A stretch of DNA of 64,000 bases, taken from NCBI GenBank assembly GCA_002914845.1, contig JXTC01000369.1:19809-83808 (forward strand), read 5' to 3'. Positions 1 to 11,194 of this stretch are shown piece after piece (position 1 is the stretch's first letter; each line of letters opens with the position of its first letter). Below the pieces are notes generated by a model. That model was not told the DNA's origin and did not search any database. It saw only the letters and a list, made by a program, of their open reading frames with translations. This DNA is from Trema orientale. Lineage: Eukaryota > Streptophyta > Magnoliopsida > Rosales > Cannabaceae. A program made the translations under genes and the position numbers.

Positions 1-268
1 GTCCCCGCTTTAGAGTTTAAATAAAATTAAGAAAATAAGAAAATCTAAAGCGGCGACAATTGTCCCCGCTTTAGAGTTCAAATAAAATTAAAAAATAAAA
101 AAATTAATTGTCGCCGCTTTAGAGTTCAAATAAAATTAAAAAAAATAAAAAAAATCTAAAGCGGCGACATTTAGTAGTCGCCGCTACTAGTGGATTTGTC
201 GCTGCTTTTAGTGCGAGCTAAAGCGGCGACTTTAGGTGTCCTCGCTCTATTGCGTATTTGTTGTAGTG
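1..268. mobile_element. Right end of a non-autonomous CACTA (En/Spm-like) element
   Basis: The sequence ends in TTTGTTGTAGTG at 257-268, the reverse complement of the CACTACAACAAA terminus of plant CACTA transposons, followed by TAG as a possible 3-bp target site. Inside lie repeated copies of a GTCGCCGCTTTAG-type motif in both orientations (near 50-60, 61-75, 108-124, 160-172, 177-185 and 220-232), as expected for subterminal transposase-binding repeats. The left end is outside the window, so length and coding capacity are unknown. Confidence 0.75.
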
Positions 269-623
269 TAGGAGTATTTTCGACTAAAATGACTATTGTA
301 GAACTGTTTTGAAAAATAATTTTTCCATGAGTACTGTGTGATTATAGTAGTCATTATATTAGTAATCGCTGATTAGTCTTAAAAATTTTATGAATTTATA
401 GTTATATATATAGTGATTACCCGTTACAAAAAAAATTATGATACTCTTATTGAAGTCATTTTTCAAAAAAACTCCTCGAAAAAGCTAGTCTATTTCCCAA
501 TTAAGTATGTTCTCCAAACCCGTTGGTGTATTCTATAAAAGCATTATTGTGCTGTTGTGGTTGTGGGACATAAATAAAAATAACTTTTATGAAGATTTGT
601 ACATATATATTCTTTATCATCTT

Positions 624-1245
624 TGTTATGCGATCTTAAATCCATAATTGGTCAACGCCGAAAAAGTCAACAGTCAAGCATGACATGGTCGCATAAGTAT
701 TCTCTTAATTAAAATGCGACCACATCCGAATATGAAAGGTGCGACCAGTATAAAGAGGAAACTGGTTCAAGCTTCACCAAAAGGGTAATCAGCATGGAAA
801 AGGAAACAAGCTTCAGAATGGAGATTGAGTAATCCCCTGTGTTTAATTAAGGATATTACCCGATTCTATTTATATCTATAATTGTGTTGTTCTGATTACA
901 CGCTTACCCGTTTATGTAATCAGGTAACTTTAAGTCTTCCTCATCTATATAAAGGAGGCTTAATCTCATTGTAAGGGAAGGAAAAAGAGAACTAAAAAAT
1001 ACAATCTTCACGAAACACTTTCATTCTGTAATTCTCTTTGCTCTCAGCTTTCATCCTGAGACCGAGAAACTCTTGTAATTCTCTAGAAAAATAGTGAAGA
1101 ACAGTGGATGTAGGCTCATCTTTTTTGGGGCTGAACCACTATAAAATTCGGGTCTCCTTATTTACATTACTTTATCAATCCTTTTCACACACAAGCCACA
1201 TCTCACAATTTCCTATATTCATTGTTGATAAAATCTCCGTCAACA
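624..1245 (+). mobile_element. Solo LTR of a retrotransposon, probably Ty1/copia type, with 5-bp TSD
   Basis: The segment starts TGTT and ends AACA, the usual LTR terminal inverted repeat, and is flanked on both sides by ATCTT (619-623 and 1246-1250), a perfect 5-bp target-site duplication. A TATA-like TATATAAA at about 946-953 and a downstream stretch with GTGGATGTAGGC near 1105 match the promoter/R-U5 layout of plant copia LTRs. No primer-binding site or internal region follows. This is therefore a single 622-bp LTR left by recombination between two LTRs. The short ORF at 1104-1289 crosses its edge and is not a gene. Confidence 0.8.
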
Positions 1246-1250
1246 ATCTT

Positions 1251-2078
1251 TTACTTGAGGTTGAGGAAAATACACAATTTGACAATTAGATATAAAGAAA
1301 ATAGGCATAGTTCAATTATATAATTCTATACCAAATAAGTAGATATTTAAGTTTGTCGACGTCGTTGGCATGTTTCAAGCAAGGGCAAAATAAATAAATA
1401 AAAAGTTGGTGGTGTGTTTTTATCGATAAAAAGATAAATAAACATTGGGTACTTTTTAGTGGAAAACTACTTTTCTTCAAAACTATTCTTTTTTTTTTCT
1501 TTTCAAAAGGCAGATTTTACCTTGTAATGACCAAAAAAGCAACAAAAAAAAGAAAAAAAAAACTCTAATAAGAGTAACGTATAAAATCTAGGAACATTAA
1601 CGAAAATTTAATAGTCAAAATAACATTCTAATCAATTTAACTTACAAGTTACAGGGTGTCAGTGTAAATATTTTGAATTTTAAGAAGCCTTTTTTTTTTT
1701 CAAATAATTTTTTAACGAAGCGTTTAGTATATAATATATTTTGTCTAAAGGTTATCACTGTACTGACATAAAACACAAGATATCAATGTAATTTTTTCAT
1801 TTAAAAAAAAAAAATAAACAAACGCCCCTATACATAACAATTGTTCAATAAACTTCAATCAATTCAATCTTTTATGTAATCAAATCATGATTCATAAGCA
1901 CATACGTTAATTTACATATTAATACTTCCTATGTACATTTGACCCTGGTATTGAGACACGATGAGGTCTACAATCTCCTATCATCGCATCAAAACTAAGT
2001 ACTAATTTCTACTCTTCACTCTGTTGAAACTCAAAATTAAACATGAACTTAATCATATAATAAATTATTATATCCTAA
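1251..2078. other. AT-rich intergenic stretch
   Basis: I see no coding or repeat structure here apart from several poly-A and poly-T runs (for example 1490-1500, 1545-1562 and 1804-1814). The part next to 2079 would hold the 3' UTR of the DUF1442 gene. Confidence 0.6.
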
Positions 2079-2931
2079 TTAAGCTTCAATCTGTCTACCA
2101 TGATAATGCGGAAATGATCTGACCCTAAACACGTGCTCTTCACCGGTGCACTTATCAACTTTCACAACCCAACTATGACTTCTCTTGACTCCATTAATAT
2201 TCCCACGTACTTTCCCATTATTATGGTTCGAAGCAGCAATTCTTCGAGTCACCAATAAACCTTCTCCAATAGGCAACAACTGGGTTCTAAGCCCCATAAC
2301 GTTGTTATTGGACCTCCAAGACCCTTTCCTGAAAGCGTTATAGCCAACAAAAACGGCACCGTTTTGCTTCTTGTTATTGATTCCAACGGTCAATATTTGA
2401 ACCGCTCTTAGGATTCCCTCCTGATGTTTCTCAAGATTACAGTCGATGAGTACAAAATCCGCTTCTCTATAGTGTGTCAAGAGCAAGTTCTGGGCGTCTC
2501 CAATGACAAACTCCACGTGGCAGGCGCCTAGTCCTAGGATTAATTCCTCGGACTGATCAAGCTCCTCGTTTCCTCGGAGAATGCAAACTACTCGGCCGCC
2601 TGTTTGGTGAGCCGCCGAGACTAGGGCTAGCGCGGTTGCGTCGGCTGTACCGGCGCATGCCACGACCATTAGTTGCGCATTGTTGCCGGCGGCTAGCGCC
2701 GATATGAACTCGACTTCGTCCGGCTCATTAGGCTTTTGTCCCTGAATAATTAAACATAACAAAATTGAGATTAGTATGATAATTAAGGAAATATAGTAGA
2801 TTACAATAGTCAAGACTAATTGGAATATAATTAGATGATAATAAGGAGTATAATTTATTAACTAGTAAACTCACCATCTTCAAGGTTTTGAGGTAGGCTT
2901 TTGTGGCATTCTCAGCTGACCAGAAACCCAT
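2079..2931 (-). CDS. DUF1442 family protein (Rossmann/SAM-methyltransferase-like fold)
   Basis: There are two exons: 2875-2931 (19 codons, ATG at 2931) and 2079-2741, joined by a GT-AG intron at 2742-2874, giving about 239 aa. The start is at MGFWSAENATKAYLKTLKM because this N-terminal block is typical of the family and because the splice then reads straight into GQKPNEPDEVEFISALAAG. The middle has a glycine-rich strand-loop (VVACAGTADATALALVSAA), then GRVVCIL and ADFVLIDCN, as in a Rossmann-type nucleotide or SAM fold. The family (Arabidopsis At1g12320/At1g62840 group) has no established reaction; a methyltransferase role is inferred from fold only. The basic C-terminal third is more variable. 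The length is normal and no lesion is seen. Confidence 0.9.
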
Positions 2932-3050
2932 GTTTAATTTCTTATTAGCTAGATAATATTTGTTTGATCTCTCTTTATCTAGCTTTTCTTTCTGCAATTT
3001 GTTGATTTTTAGTTTTGAATTTTGATGGAAGGATAGGGTAGAGAAGGGCC

Positions 3051-3057
3051 TTTTATA
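3051..3057 (-). promoter_or_regulatory. TATA box of the DUF1442 gene
   Basis: On the minus strand this reads TATAAAA, followed by GG, about 120 bp upstream of the ATG at 2931. That is a usual plant spacing for a TATA box plus a short 5' UTR. It is the only good TATA match in the 200 bp upstream. Confidence 0.5.
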
Positions 3058-3060
3058 GGT

Positions 3061-3877
3061 AGGAGCATCCGACCAAAAGATGGGACTTGTTTATTAACGG
3101 TACCACGGTGTCACAATCAATTGGCCATGTTAAAAATAATATAAACAAATCCATATATCAACTAAGATATGACACCTTTTTTTTTCTTCAAATAATTAAA
3201 CTTTGATTTATATATGTGTTATTATGTAAATCTCTAGTGTCACATTTAATATGAAAAAAATCTTAGGTGAGCTTCCAGGAGGCCAGCTTATTATGATTAC
3301 TAATATAATTCAACTAGTTTAGCACGATATTTTGCAGGCTCCACACGATTTCCTAAGTATTAATAATTCAGCTAAATAGGCTGTGCGTCTCCTATTCGTT
3401 AAAGACAACATCGTATTATTAAGTCAATTTTTTTGTTCTATGGTATTTTCAAACGACAAACTAAACAGCCCGCATGTTAGTTGAGGAACAGCCAACAAAT
3501 TTGTACCATTAATTGTCAGTATTGATTAATCAGATCTCCCTGAAAAATAAAAATATTAATCAAATCCAAAATTCATGAGATTGAACGTTAGAGATTTTAT
3601 GTTATATAGACTGGCACATGGGAATCCAAAAATGATATATAAATGTTCAAGCGAGAAAAAACATATTAGAAAGGCTTAATTAATTGAGATAATTTTTCAC
3701 GCAGATACAGTATATTAAACCTAGTTAATTTTTCCTATTATATACGAATGTGTATTTTGTAATATAAACAGTTCAATAAGTATTTTTCTTTTTTCAAACA
3801 TTGTTACCAATTTTCACCGAAAACCTACTATACAAGTTTAATACACATACTTATCTTTCAAACGTATAAAATACTTT
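3061..3877. other. Intergenic, no feature recognised
   Basis: AT-rich sequence upstream of the DUF1442 gene. I find no ORF with protein-like composition and no clear terminal repeats. Confidence 0.5.
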
Positions 3878-4183
3878 CATTACAAAAAATCTTATTTTTA
3901 GTTAAGACAAAAATTATAACTAAAAGTCAAAAATTCATGACTAAAAGAATATCATTGTTTTTATATCGTAATTAAAAAATTCGTAGCTAAGAATTTTAGT
4001 CACAAAAACGACAATTTGTTATGATTAAATATACTTTTAGTCACAATAAATTTCATTACTATAAACAAAAAGTTATAACTAAAACTACATTTAGTGACAA
4101 CTTGTGACGAAATGTCACTTTTAGTTACAAAAAAATTGTTGTTACTAAATGCTTGTCACTAAATGTCGATTTTTTTTTTAGTC
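3878..4183. mobile_element. Degenerate CACTA-like MITE, about 306 bp
   Basis: The left end reads CATTACAAAAAATC, close to CACTACAAAAAATC. The right end reads GATTTTTTTTTTAGTC, roughly its inverse. Both sides are flanked by TTT, a possible 3-bp target site. The inside is full of short TTTTAGT(C/T)AC and GTGACTAAA-type motifs in both orientations, a common make-up for such elements. The ends have mutated, so the class call is tentative. Confidence 0.45.
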
Positions 4184-5820
4184 TTTCCACTAATTCTATT
4201 TTCTTTGAAATATTTTTTATTTTTCTTTGACATCCAAAAGTATGTATATTCCAGGTAGATTATCTGCTTTCTGTTTTTCTTTATCATGAATTAGTAATTT
4301 TAGCTGAATTATTTAATAGTTTATCAATTTTCAATAAATAGTATGTAAAATTTATTACCAATAAAATTGAAATAATTAGAGAAAAATATAAATTTTTTAA
4401 GAAAAACTTTCGACTTTAATTGACTTATTTTTATATGAATTTTTTTCAAAATTAATCATCTTACAAAATACATCTTACAAAAGCATATTTCTCAAAATAT
4501 GCCGATTTTCTGAAAATATTTCACAAAAACAAAAAAATAAAAATAAATTATACCCGTTTCCATTTAGTTCATATTTCGAATTTTGGTAAATATACATGAT
4601 ATTAAACACCCAGCAAGTATAGTTACTTTAGATTTTTAGGCTTTGTCATGGCCAGCATCAATCTTCCGTACATCATTTTACGTCAAGACTAGCTAGGCAA
4701 ATAGAACAACTTGTTAAATATTTAATTGCATGATCATATTCTTGATGTTAATGTATTATTCAGAATTATCATTTTTTAGTATCAAATGCCTCTTGTTATA
4801 AAATGTTTTGTAATTGTATACAAGTTAAATAGCTGGCTCCATTGCAATTACTTAAGAGAATTGAGAGGTCTTATCTTTGCCCCCAAAAAGATGAACATAG
4901 ATCTAGATGCGATCAAGCTGCTTCAAAAACACAACGAAACAAAACGACATGATTTATAAATTTTTATGTCTCGTGCTCCTCTCTCTTGCATTATAAGGTG
5001 CCCCATTTGTCAATTATTCTTGAGATCAAATGAAGCAATAATAATATAACTTGGTCAAACCTCCTTCCATTATAAATCTAAATTCCTTCTACTTCTTCTT
5101 TTTTTAATTACTTTTCGTAATTTTGTTTTCCTTTCATTGGCTGCATTTCACTTCCCAGAAACACACACGAAGTTGGAGAGAAATTGTGAATGAAAAAAAA
5201 AAAGAAAGAGAGAAATGGGGAATGTATATTAAACAAGTTGTGGGTCTAGGGATTTTGTTGGTCGGATAGGACTAAATGCATGCATTTTCGGATTGGAACA
5301 AGATATATTGCATGGTTCAAACTTATATTGTTTTTATATGCTCAATATTCAGTACCTTATGTTGTACCATACCTTGCCATAAATGGTACTAAGTTCCAAA
5401 AGTCAGAAAATTTCTCGTTCATGATGCATGCACGGCCTGTATCTAGTAATAAGACATATATATCTATCTATGGATAATGGAATCCGTTATATATTAAAAA
5501 AAAATTATTGATTGATGTATGGAAAAAAAAAAAATCAGGTTCGTAGCTTGAGTACAACACCGTTGCGGTGAAATGCATTACGAGTTAAGCTTGGTAGGAG
5601 TGATCAAACTCAATATATACCCAATTACGAAAGAAGTATATTAATAGTGGCATGCATCTCGCTATGTATTTCCTAGTGTACCTAGGAGTCAAAGCTAGGT
5701 GGATCGATTCAAAGGACCTGGAGTCTTTTAATAAACTACGAAACTTAGCATTCGGTGGCTTATAAACGCACATGTGTATTTCATTCTTTTAGGACTCTTT
5801 GTTTGTAGTCGGTGAATAGG
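4184..5820. other. Intergenic, AT-rich
   Basis: No protein-like ORF, RNA gene or clear mobile element is visible. The ORFs at 5280-5477 and 5585-5773 are short, low-complexity and unsupported. Confidence 0.5.
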
Positions 5821-6183
5821 ATTAGCTGTGGGACTATTTTAGAGTCCTAGTAGAAATCGTAGAAATCTAACTCTTGAGCATAAGGCTAGATTATGGAGAG
5901 ACTGAGAGAGCTAAAGAGAGAGAGGGTGAAGGAATTCTCTTATAAACTTGGCGAGAGGATGCTCGGAGTTTTTAGGTAAACGAGAGCTGAGTATGTAATA
6001 TTATTCTTTTTTTAGTGAAACATTTGTTAGTGATCTCCGTGGACATAGACTATAATTTTGTAGCTGAATTACATTAAACGATTTGTGTTCTTGAGTGCGT
6101 GAATATTTTCTTTATTTATTTTCCGAGTTCTAATCTTACTCTAAAGGTTAGAATAAATTAGTAGTGGGTCTAAATTCATAACA
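5821..6183 (+). mobile_element. Copia-type LTR relic
   Basis: The stretch around 6025-6125 (GTGATCTCCGTGGACATAG, then a segment ending TTGTGTTCTTGAGTGCGTG, followed by a T-rich run) strongly resembles the R-U5 part of plant Ty1/copia LTRs. A purine-rich GAGAGAG segment precedes it at 5905-5930. The outer ends are uncertain and I find no target-site duplication, so this may be a truncated LTR. Confidence 0.4.
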
Positions 6184-6519
6184 GTAAATTAACTTGAAAG
6201 ATGAGAATCTCATCTATGACCCAATAAGCATGCTTAGTTACTATGTATTAGTTACTAGAGCCGGAATATGGGCAAGAGAAGAATCCAACAAATTAAAGGA
6301 CAGTAAGATTTATTAGCGAAATGAGAATGATTTTGTTTGCAAATTGCAAATTATACCTGAGAAAATTAAAAGAGAATTATAAGAGATCCGTCATTGTTCT
6401 GCTGTGCTTGCACATTCGAGTAGGCATAATCAAGTCCCACACGAGGGGGAGGGAGGGAGGGATAAAAAGAGGGACGTTTGTATTCATCAGCCTTACCTGC
6501 CTTTACATAACAATTGGGG

Positions 6520-6960
6520 TTGTCAAACGACAATATCCAAGAAAAACGACATCAATTGCATATGTCCAGGTACACACTACCAACCTTTTAAAACGACGTC
6601 AAATTAAAAAAACGACATCACTCAACAGAAAAGACAATAACGAGTCATTTCCACGGAAACCACAAAAAAAAATAAATAAAATCTAAAACGACATAAACGT
6701 ATAAAAACGATATCAATCAATAAAAACGACAATAACCTGACATTTCCTAGAAAACGACAGCAAGCCTTTAAACTATAGAAATGTATATAAACGACAATAA
6801 CCCAAAACAAAGTAAAGACTCTGCACTAAAGCAACCTTTAAAACGAAAGTAACTTTTTTTTAAAAAAAATCCATTAAAAAAGGACATTGACAAGGAACTA
6901 TCAACTATAGAACCGAAAAAATGGCACTCGCCTAAAAAATAAAGAGTAAATTGTGACAAA
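6520..6960. repeat. Block rich in a recurring AAAACGACA motif (block 1)
   Basis: AAACGACA-like words recur every 20-50 bp here (for example near 6525, 6543, 6590, 6610, 6685, 6724, 6751 and 6793), far above expectation for this AT-rich DNA. The spacing is irregular, so this is not a simple tandem array. The same motif dominates 8410-8720 and 56850-57350. The ORFs in this block are by-products of the motif. Confidence 0.5.
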
Positions 6961-7304
6961 ATTCTATTTTTTAAGTTAAAATTTACATTTATATATCTGA
7001 TCTGTTCTATGACGGCGATAGTATTTTTTTTCTAAATTTTTCTATTAAATACCACCTTAAAAGACCCTATCGCTTTTTGAGGTAAATTATAATTATAAAA
7101 AATGTAAAAAAAATGAAATAAAATTAGAAAAAATGAAAATAAGTAAAATAAGACCAAAAGAAAAGAAAATTAAAGAAGACAGAAATAAAAAACAAAAAAA
7201 CAAAAGAAAAGAAAAAATTAATAATCGGCGCTGGTTATTTCGTTGAAAACCCGTAAATGAAGAGTGGAAATAAGACATCGGGTGATCAGATTGAATCGAT
7301 CTGA

Positions 7305-7481
7305 TCAAAGGGGGAGATTAATGACATCGTTTTGAGGGCAGTAGTCGTTGAGATTGACGGAAATGGAAGCGGAGATCATGAGGGGGCGATCATGGCTCTT
7401 GTCGGCGTCGAGGCCGTCACGGTTATCGGTGGTGGTCATTCCGTTGAGCTTCTCGCACGTGCTACTTTGTTTCTGATCCAT
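7305..7481 (-). CDS. Uncharacterised 58-codon ORF or gene remnant
   Basis: An open frame runs from ATG at 7481 to TGA at 7305-7307 and would start MDQKQSSTCEKLNGMTTTDN. I do not recognise it. It stands out because the GC content and balanced codon use of about 7310-7490 differ sharply from the AT-rich surroundings, and because it lies between two AAAACGACA-rich blocks. The plus strand is also open for much of this segment. Further right, AG and GTAAGT-like signals (about 7788-7835 and 8070) suggest a decayed spliced gene. It could equally be chance. Confidence 0.2.
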   Translation of the reverse strand: MDQKQSSTCEKLNGMTTTDNRDGLDADKSHDRPLMISASISVNLNDYCPQNDVINLPL

Positions 7482-7499
7482 CGTTGAAGAAGAAGAAGA

Positions 7500-8400
7500 A
7501 CAAAGCTAAGGCTTTGATAGGCTCAAAGACGATAGCTATTCCATTGACAGGTTTTGATTACTTCATATATATGTATATATATCATCTTGGCTGTATTCAA
7601 TTGTGAAAAAATCCCAAAACCCAATTTTGATTCTATCTCCATATCAGCGTTAATGGCATTGTTATTCAAAGGAATTATTTTTTGAGTTACTGTTTGTCTG
7701 TAACCCCCAATTTTAGTTACCGTTTTTTTTTTTAACAAAGGATTTTTTTTATTTTTTATTTTTTACTTGGATGAACAAGTTGTTTCAGATGCCATACATC
7801 AAAGATGTTGGGAGCTTGGTCATGGATCTGTAAGTAAGTGGAACTTTGGATGTGGGATTTTATTTTTTGATTCTTTCGTGTCTTCGATTGCTAGGAGAAG
7901 AAGAGGGATCTTTTAAATTTTTTTTTTCTTTTGATTTTTTTTGCTGAAGTCTTTCTTCTTCAGATTTTCAACTCTATTAATGGATCAAGTGTGTCTTTTT
8001 TCCTTTACAAGCTATGGTTTTAAGTCATTGAATTTGTTTTTTTTTTATAATTTATTTTATGGTTCAATTGCAGAGATTAATGGTGGTTTTTGGAGAAGAA
8101 TTATGAGAGAGAGAGGGGGGGAAGAAGAAGAGAAATTTTTTAGATTTTTACTTTTTATTTGTTTAGTTCTTTTCTTTAAAAAAAAAAAAATCTTTCTTCT
8201 TATTTATGATTTCATTTCATTTACTTTCATTTTCCTATTTTTCATTTATTTTTTTACGTTTTTAAAATGGCAATTAAGCTCAAACGGTGTTCCGCATTTA
8301 ATTGAAAAATTTGACGATTGGAATAAAATTTGGATGAAAAGTACTATTATTGTAAAATAAATAAATACAAAATAAATAAATAAATAAATAATAAAAAATT
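7500..8400. other. T-rich non-coding stretch with splice-like signals
   Basis: The stretch is strongly T-rich on the plus strand. It contains acceptor-like TTTCAG at 7784-7789 and TTGCAG at about 8069-8074 and a donor-like GTAAGTAAG at 7831-7839, but no recognisable protein. The ORF 7941-8360 is low-complexity Phe-rich sequence and is not credible. Confidence 0.35.
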
Positions 8401-8409
8401 AAATATTTA

Positions 8410-8720
8410 AGTATAAATTTTGACTTAAAAAACGATATTGACCATAAAAAGACAAGTGCCTACAAAAACTAAATTGATAAGGGGAAAAAACAAAAGCAAC
8501 AATATATGAAAACGACAATTTCTGGATAAAAGACAACAACCACGAAAATAATCAATAAAAAAAATCAATAAAAACGGGACGACAATATATAGAACGACAC
8601 CAATTAGCCTCCAACGAGGTCTAGTTTATGAAAACGATTACCACATAGGACGACAGATTCAATTGGAGAAACGACAACAAACTCAAGAACTATTCCACGC
8701 TAATCGAAAAAAAAAATAAC
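8410..8720. repeat. AAAACGACA-rich block 2
   Basis: This has the same recurring CGACA words as block 1 (near 8510, 8531, 8580, 8591, 8660 and 8672). Together with 6520-6960 it brackets the unusual 7.3-7.5 kb segment. Confidence 0.45.
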
Positions 8721-9237
8721 ATTACTTGCGATAGTGACAGAACTGTAATTCTCTAACATATCAAAGCACAGAATTCTAAAATAAACTAAAATAAAATGAA
8801 GACTGGAGAGAATAACATAAAACTGACAAGAAATTGAGACTTCGTAGACTCTGCTTATAAATAACGAGAAGGAAATATTAGCACTTTATTATTTATTTAA
8901 TTTTATAAAAAAATATTTTTAAGATAAAACAATAAATAAATGAGTATTTATAATAAATCAATTTAAAAAATGGCCATTTTCTAAATCTATTTAATAAATA
9001 GACATTTTATAATTTTATTTTGATAAATAACAATTTTTTAGTTGGTCAATTTTTAAAAAAATAAATTAATTTTATACAAAATAAATCAATATATTTGATA
9101 TATTAAATACGAAAAATGGTCATTTTTTAAATAATTTTCAAAATTCGGTCATTTTTCAACAATGTTTAAAAAAAAACATTTTTCAAACAATGATCTAAAC
9201 TTCGGTCGCTTGACTATAAAGCCTAAATAAAAATTTA
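8721..9237. other. AT-rich intergenic DNA
   Basis: The stretch contains repeated short words such as GGCCATTTTC/GGTCATTTTT and long A/T runs. No gene is seen. Confidence 0.4.
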
Positions 9238-9379
9238 TGAGAATCCTATTGTGGGCCAATATTCGGCCCAAAAACTAATTGAAAACTTGGAAGCCCATGG
9301 GCCAAGACCCAGTCCAGTTTAGCAAAGTCTAGAGTATAGAGTCAGCACAAGTCGGTCTCTCTCTCTGATCCTGTGAACT
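9238..9379 (+). repeat. Duplicate of the HIR gene promoter segment (upstream copy)
   Basis: These 142 bp match 15453-15594, the proximal promoter/5' UTR of the HIR gene, almost base for base. The conserved part includes the TGGGCC/GGCCCA elements and the AGCAAAGTCTAGAGT and CAAGTCGGTC words. Similarity stops abruptly on both sides, and no HIR coding sequence follows. It looks like a truncated duplicate or captured promoter. Confidence 0.8.
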
Positions 9380-9993
9380 AATTGTGAAAGTATAGGAAAT
9401 TAAGTGTTGATCTTGGTCAACAACGACCTTATAACTAATTTGCCTTGAGCATATCCGGCACAAAAATCGTGTGAAGGGATTTTCTGATTTTTGAGTGAAT
9501 GTTTGATAATTTTTAGAAATTTGTCACATCATATTAGACTCATGATAACCTAATTGGTCATGCTAAATCTCTAGGGTTTGATTATTGAACTACAGGTTCA
9601 ATACAATATATCTTTTAACTTCATCTATGAAAGTGCAATATAATCCTAAAGAAAACATAAGAAGAATATCTAATAATTTCTTCTGGTAGGTTTTAGTGAA
9701 AGTAATAAATATAAAATCCTTACTATTCTTGTTCTCTCTTTCTTAAAGAAAACCATTTAGGCGTATGATATTAAAGTCCAATAGTTAGGCTGAGAATGTG
9801 GTAATTAGTATAAGACATCATTAATAAGGAACTCAATTCCCATAAGTAGTAAGATAGAGTCTCTTCCAGAGCCCTCTATCAATTTAGCAGTGCTTGAAAG
9901 TATAATCCTTTTCATATAGAAATAGATCATAAAGTATCTACTATCTCGTAAGATAGTGTGTAATCGTGCTATCTTCCAATTTGTTTCCTCACA

Positions 9994-10290
9994 AATATTG
10001 GACCTTACATCTTGCTTATTAATATTCAGGATAAAACAACAAAAAAGATACATATTTGCAATATTGAATTTTACATTTTGCTTATTAATGTTCATGACAA
10101 AACAAAACAAAAATTTTTTACATCTTACTTATTAATATTCATGACAAAACAACGAAAAGATGCATATTTGTAATATTGGATTTTACATCTAATTTATTAA
10201 TATTCAGGACAAAATAACAAAAAAAAAGTCAAAATAACCAAAAAAAAAAAGGCAAAACAACAACAAGATGACATATTTGCAGTGTAGGAT
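9994..10290. repeat. Degenerate tandem repeat, about 65-bp unit, roughly four copies
   Basis: Copies share TTACATCTTGCTTATTAATA, then TTCAGGACAAAACAACAAAA and a GATACATATTTGCAATATTG stretch. Starts lie near 10004, 10069, 10117 and 10182, with a partial tail ending near 10290. The ORF 9805-10110 on the minus strand runs through this array and is not a gene. Confidence 0.65.
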
Positions 10291-10319
10291 CATAGCTTGA
10301 GCAAGCTTGTACCTCTGGG

Positions 10320-10509
10320 ACTAATCCACTAAAATTGATCTGATTCACTAAAATTCTAAAATACCATAAAAACCCATGTATATCTGGAATTGATCTGATC
10401 CACTAAAATTCCATAAAAACGGAATTGATCTGATCTACTGGAATTGATTTGATCCACTAAAATTCTATAAAAACGGAATTGATCTGATCCACTAAAATTC
10501 CATAAAAAC
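10320..10509. repeat. Tandem repeat of a 35-bp unit
   Basis: The unit GGAATTGATCTGATCCACTA followed by AAATTCCATAAAAAC recurs at 10386-10420, in part at 10421-10439, and again at 10440-10474 and 10475-10509. More diverged pieces lie at 10320-10372. Confidence 0.7.
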
Positions 10510-11190
10510 GCCGCACTAGCGTAGGATTCTGTCCAGTGAGCATCAATTAGACAAAACTAGTCCTTATTAGTAAAATACATATTTTATTAAATTCTTTTGA
10601 TTTTCTTAGATTGATAAAAAGTCATGGTAGTATATATTAGCCATAAAGGCTATGCATCTTTATATTTAACCGATGTGGGACATCAAGCAAATAGGTAAAA
10701 TCCACATATTACATAACAAAAATCATATTTTTCCTTTAAAAAATAAGTAAAATGGCTTTTAAGCCAAATGGCTGAATTTGGATTATTGTTTGAAAAATGG
10801 TTGCTTTTCATGTTTAATATATCAAAATAATTGATTTATTATGTATAACATTGATTTGTTTTTGAAAAATTTATTTCTTTATTTTTTAAATAGATCAACT
10901 AGAAAAACTGTTATTTATCAAAATGAAATTATAAAATGGCAGTTTATTAAAATAGGTGTAAAAAAGGGCCATTTTTTAAAAATTGATCTAGTAAAAAAAG
11001 GAACACTTCTTATAAACACTCTCAATAAATATGGGGTTTTGGGCACTTATACCTATTTTTCTAAAAATATTACCAAATTCACGACCTTTCAAAAATAATA
11101 AAAATTTCCTACGACCTTTTGAGGGCATTTTTCTAAATACTTTGGGAGCTAGAAAACGCAGTGGTATTTTAGTAAATAAGTCTCTTTTTT
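10510..11190. other. Intergenic, AT-rich
   Basis: The ORFs at 10841-11098, 10988-11281 and 11031-11246 overlap on opposite strands and have no recognisable content. They are treated as chance. Confidence 0.4.
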
Positions 11191-11194
11191 TTTT

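Noticed and set aside
7941..8360. 139-aa plus-strand ORF
   Set aside because: It is a Phe/Leu-rich translation of a T-rich tract with no homology signal and no splice or start support.
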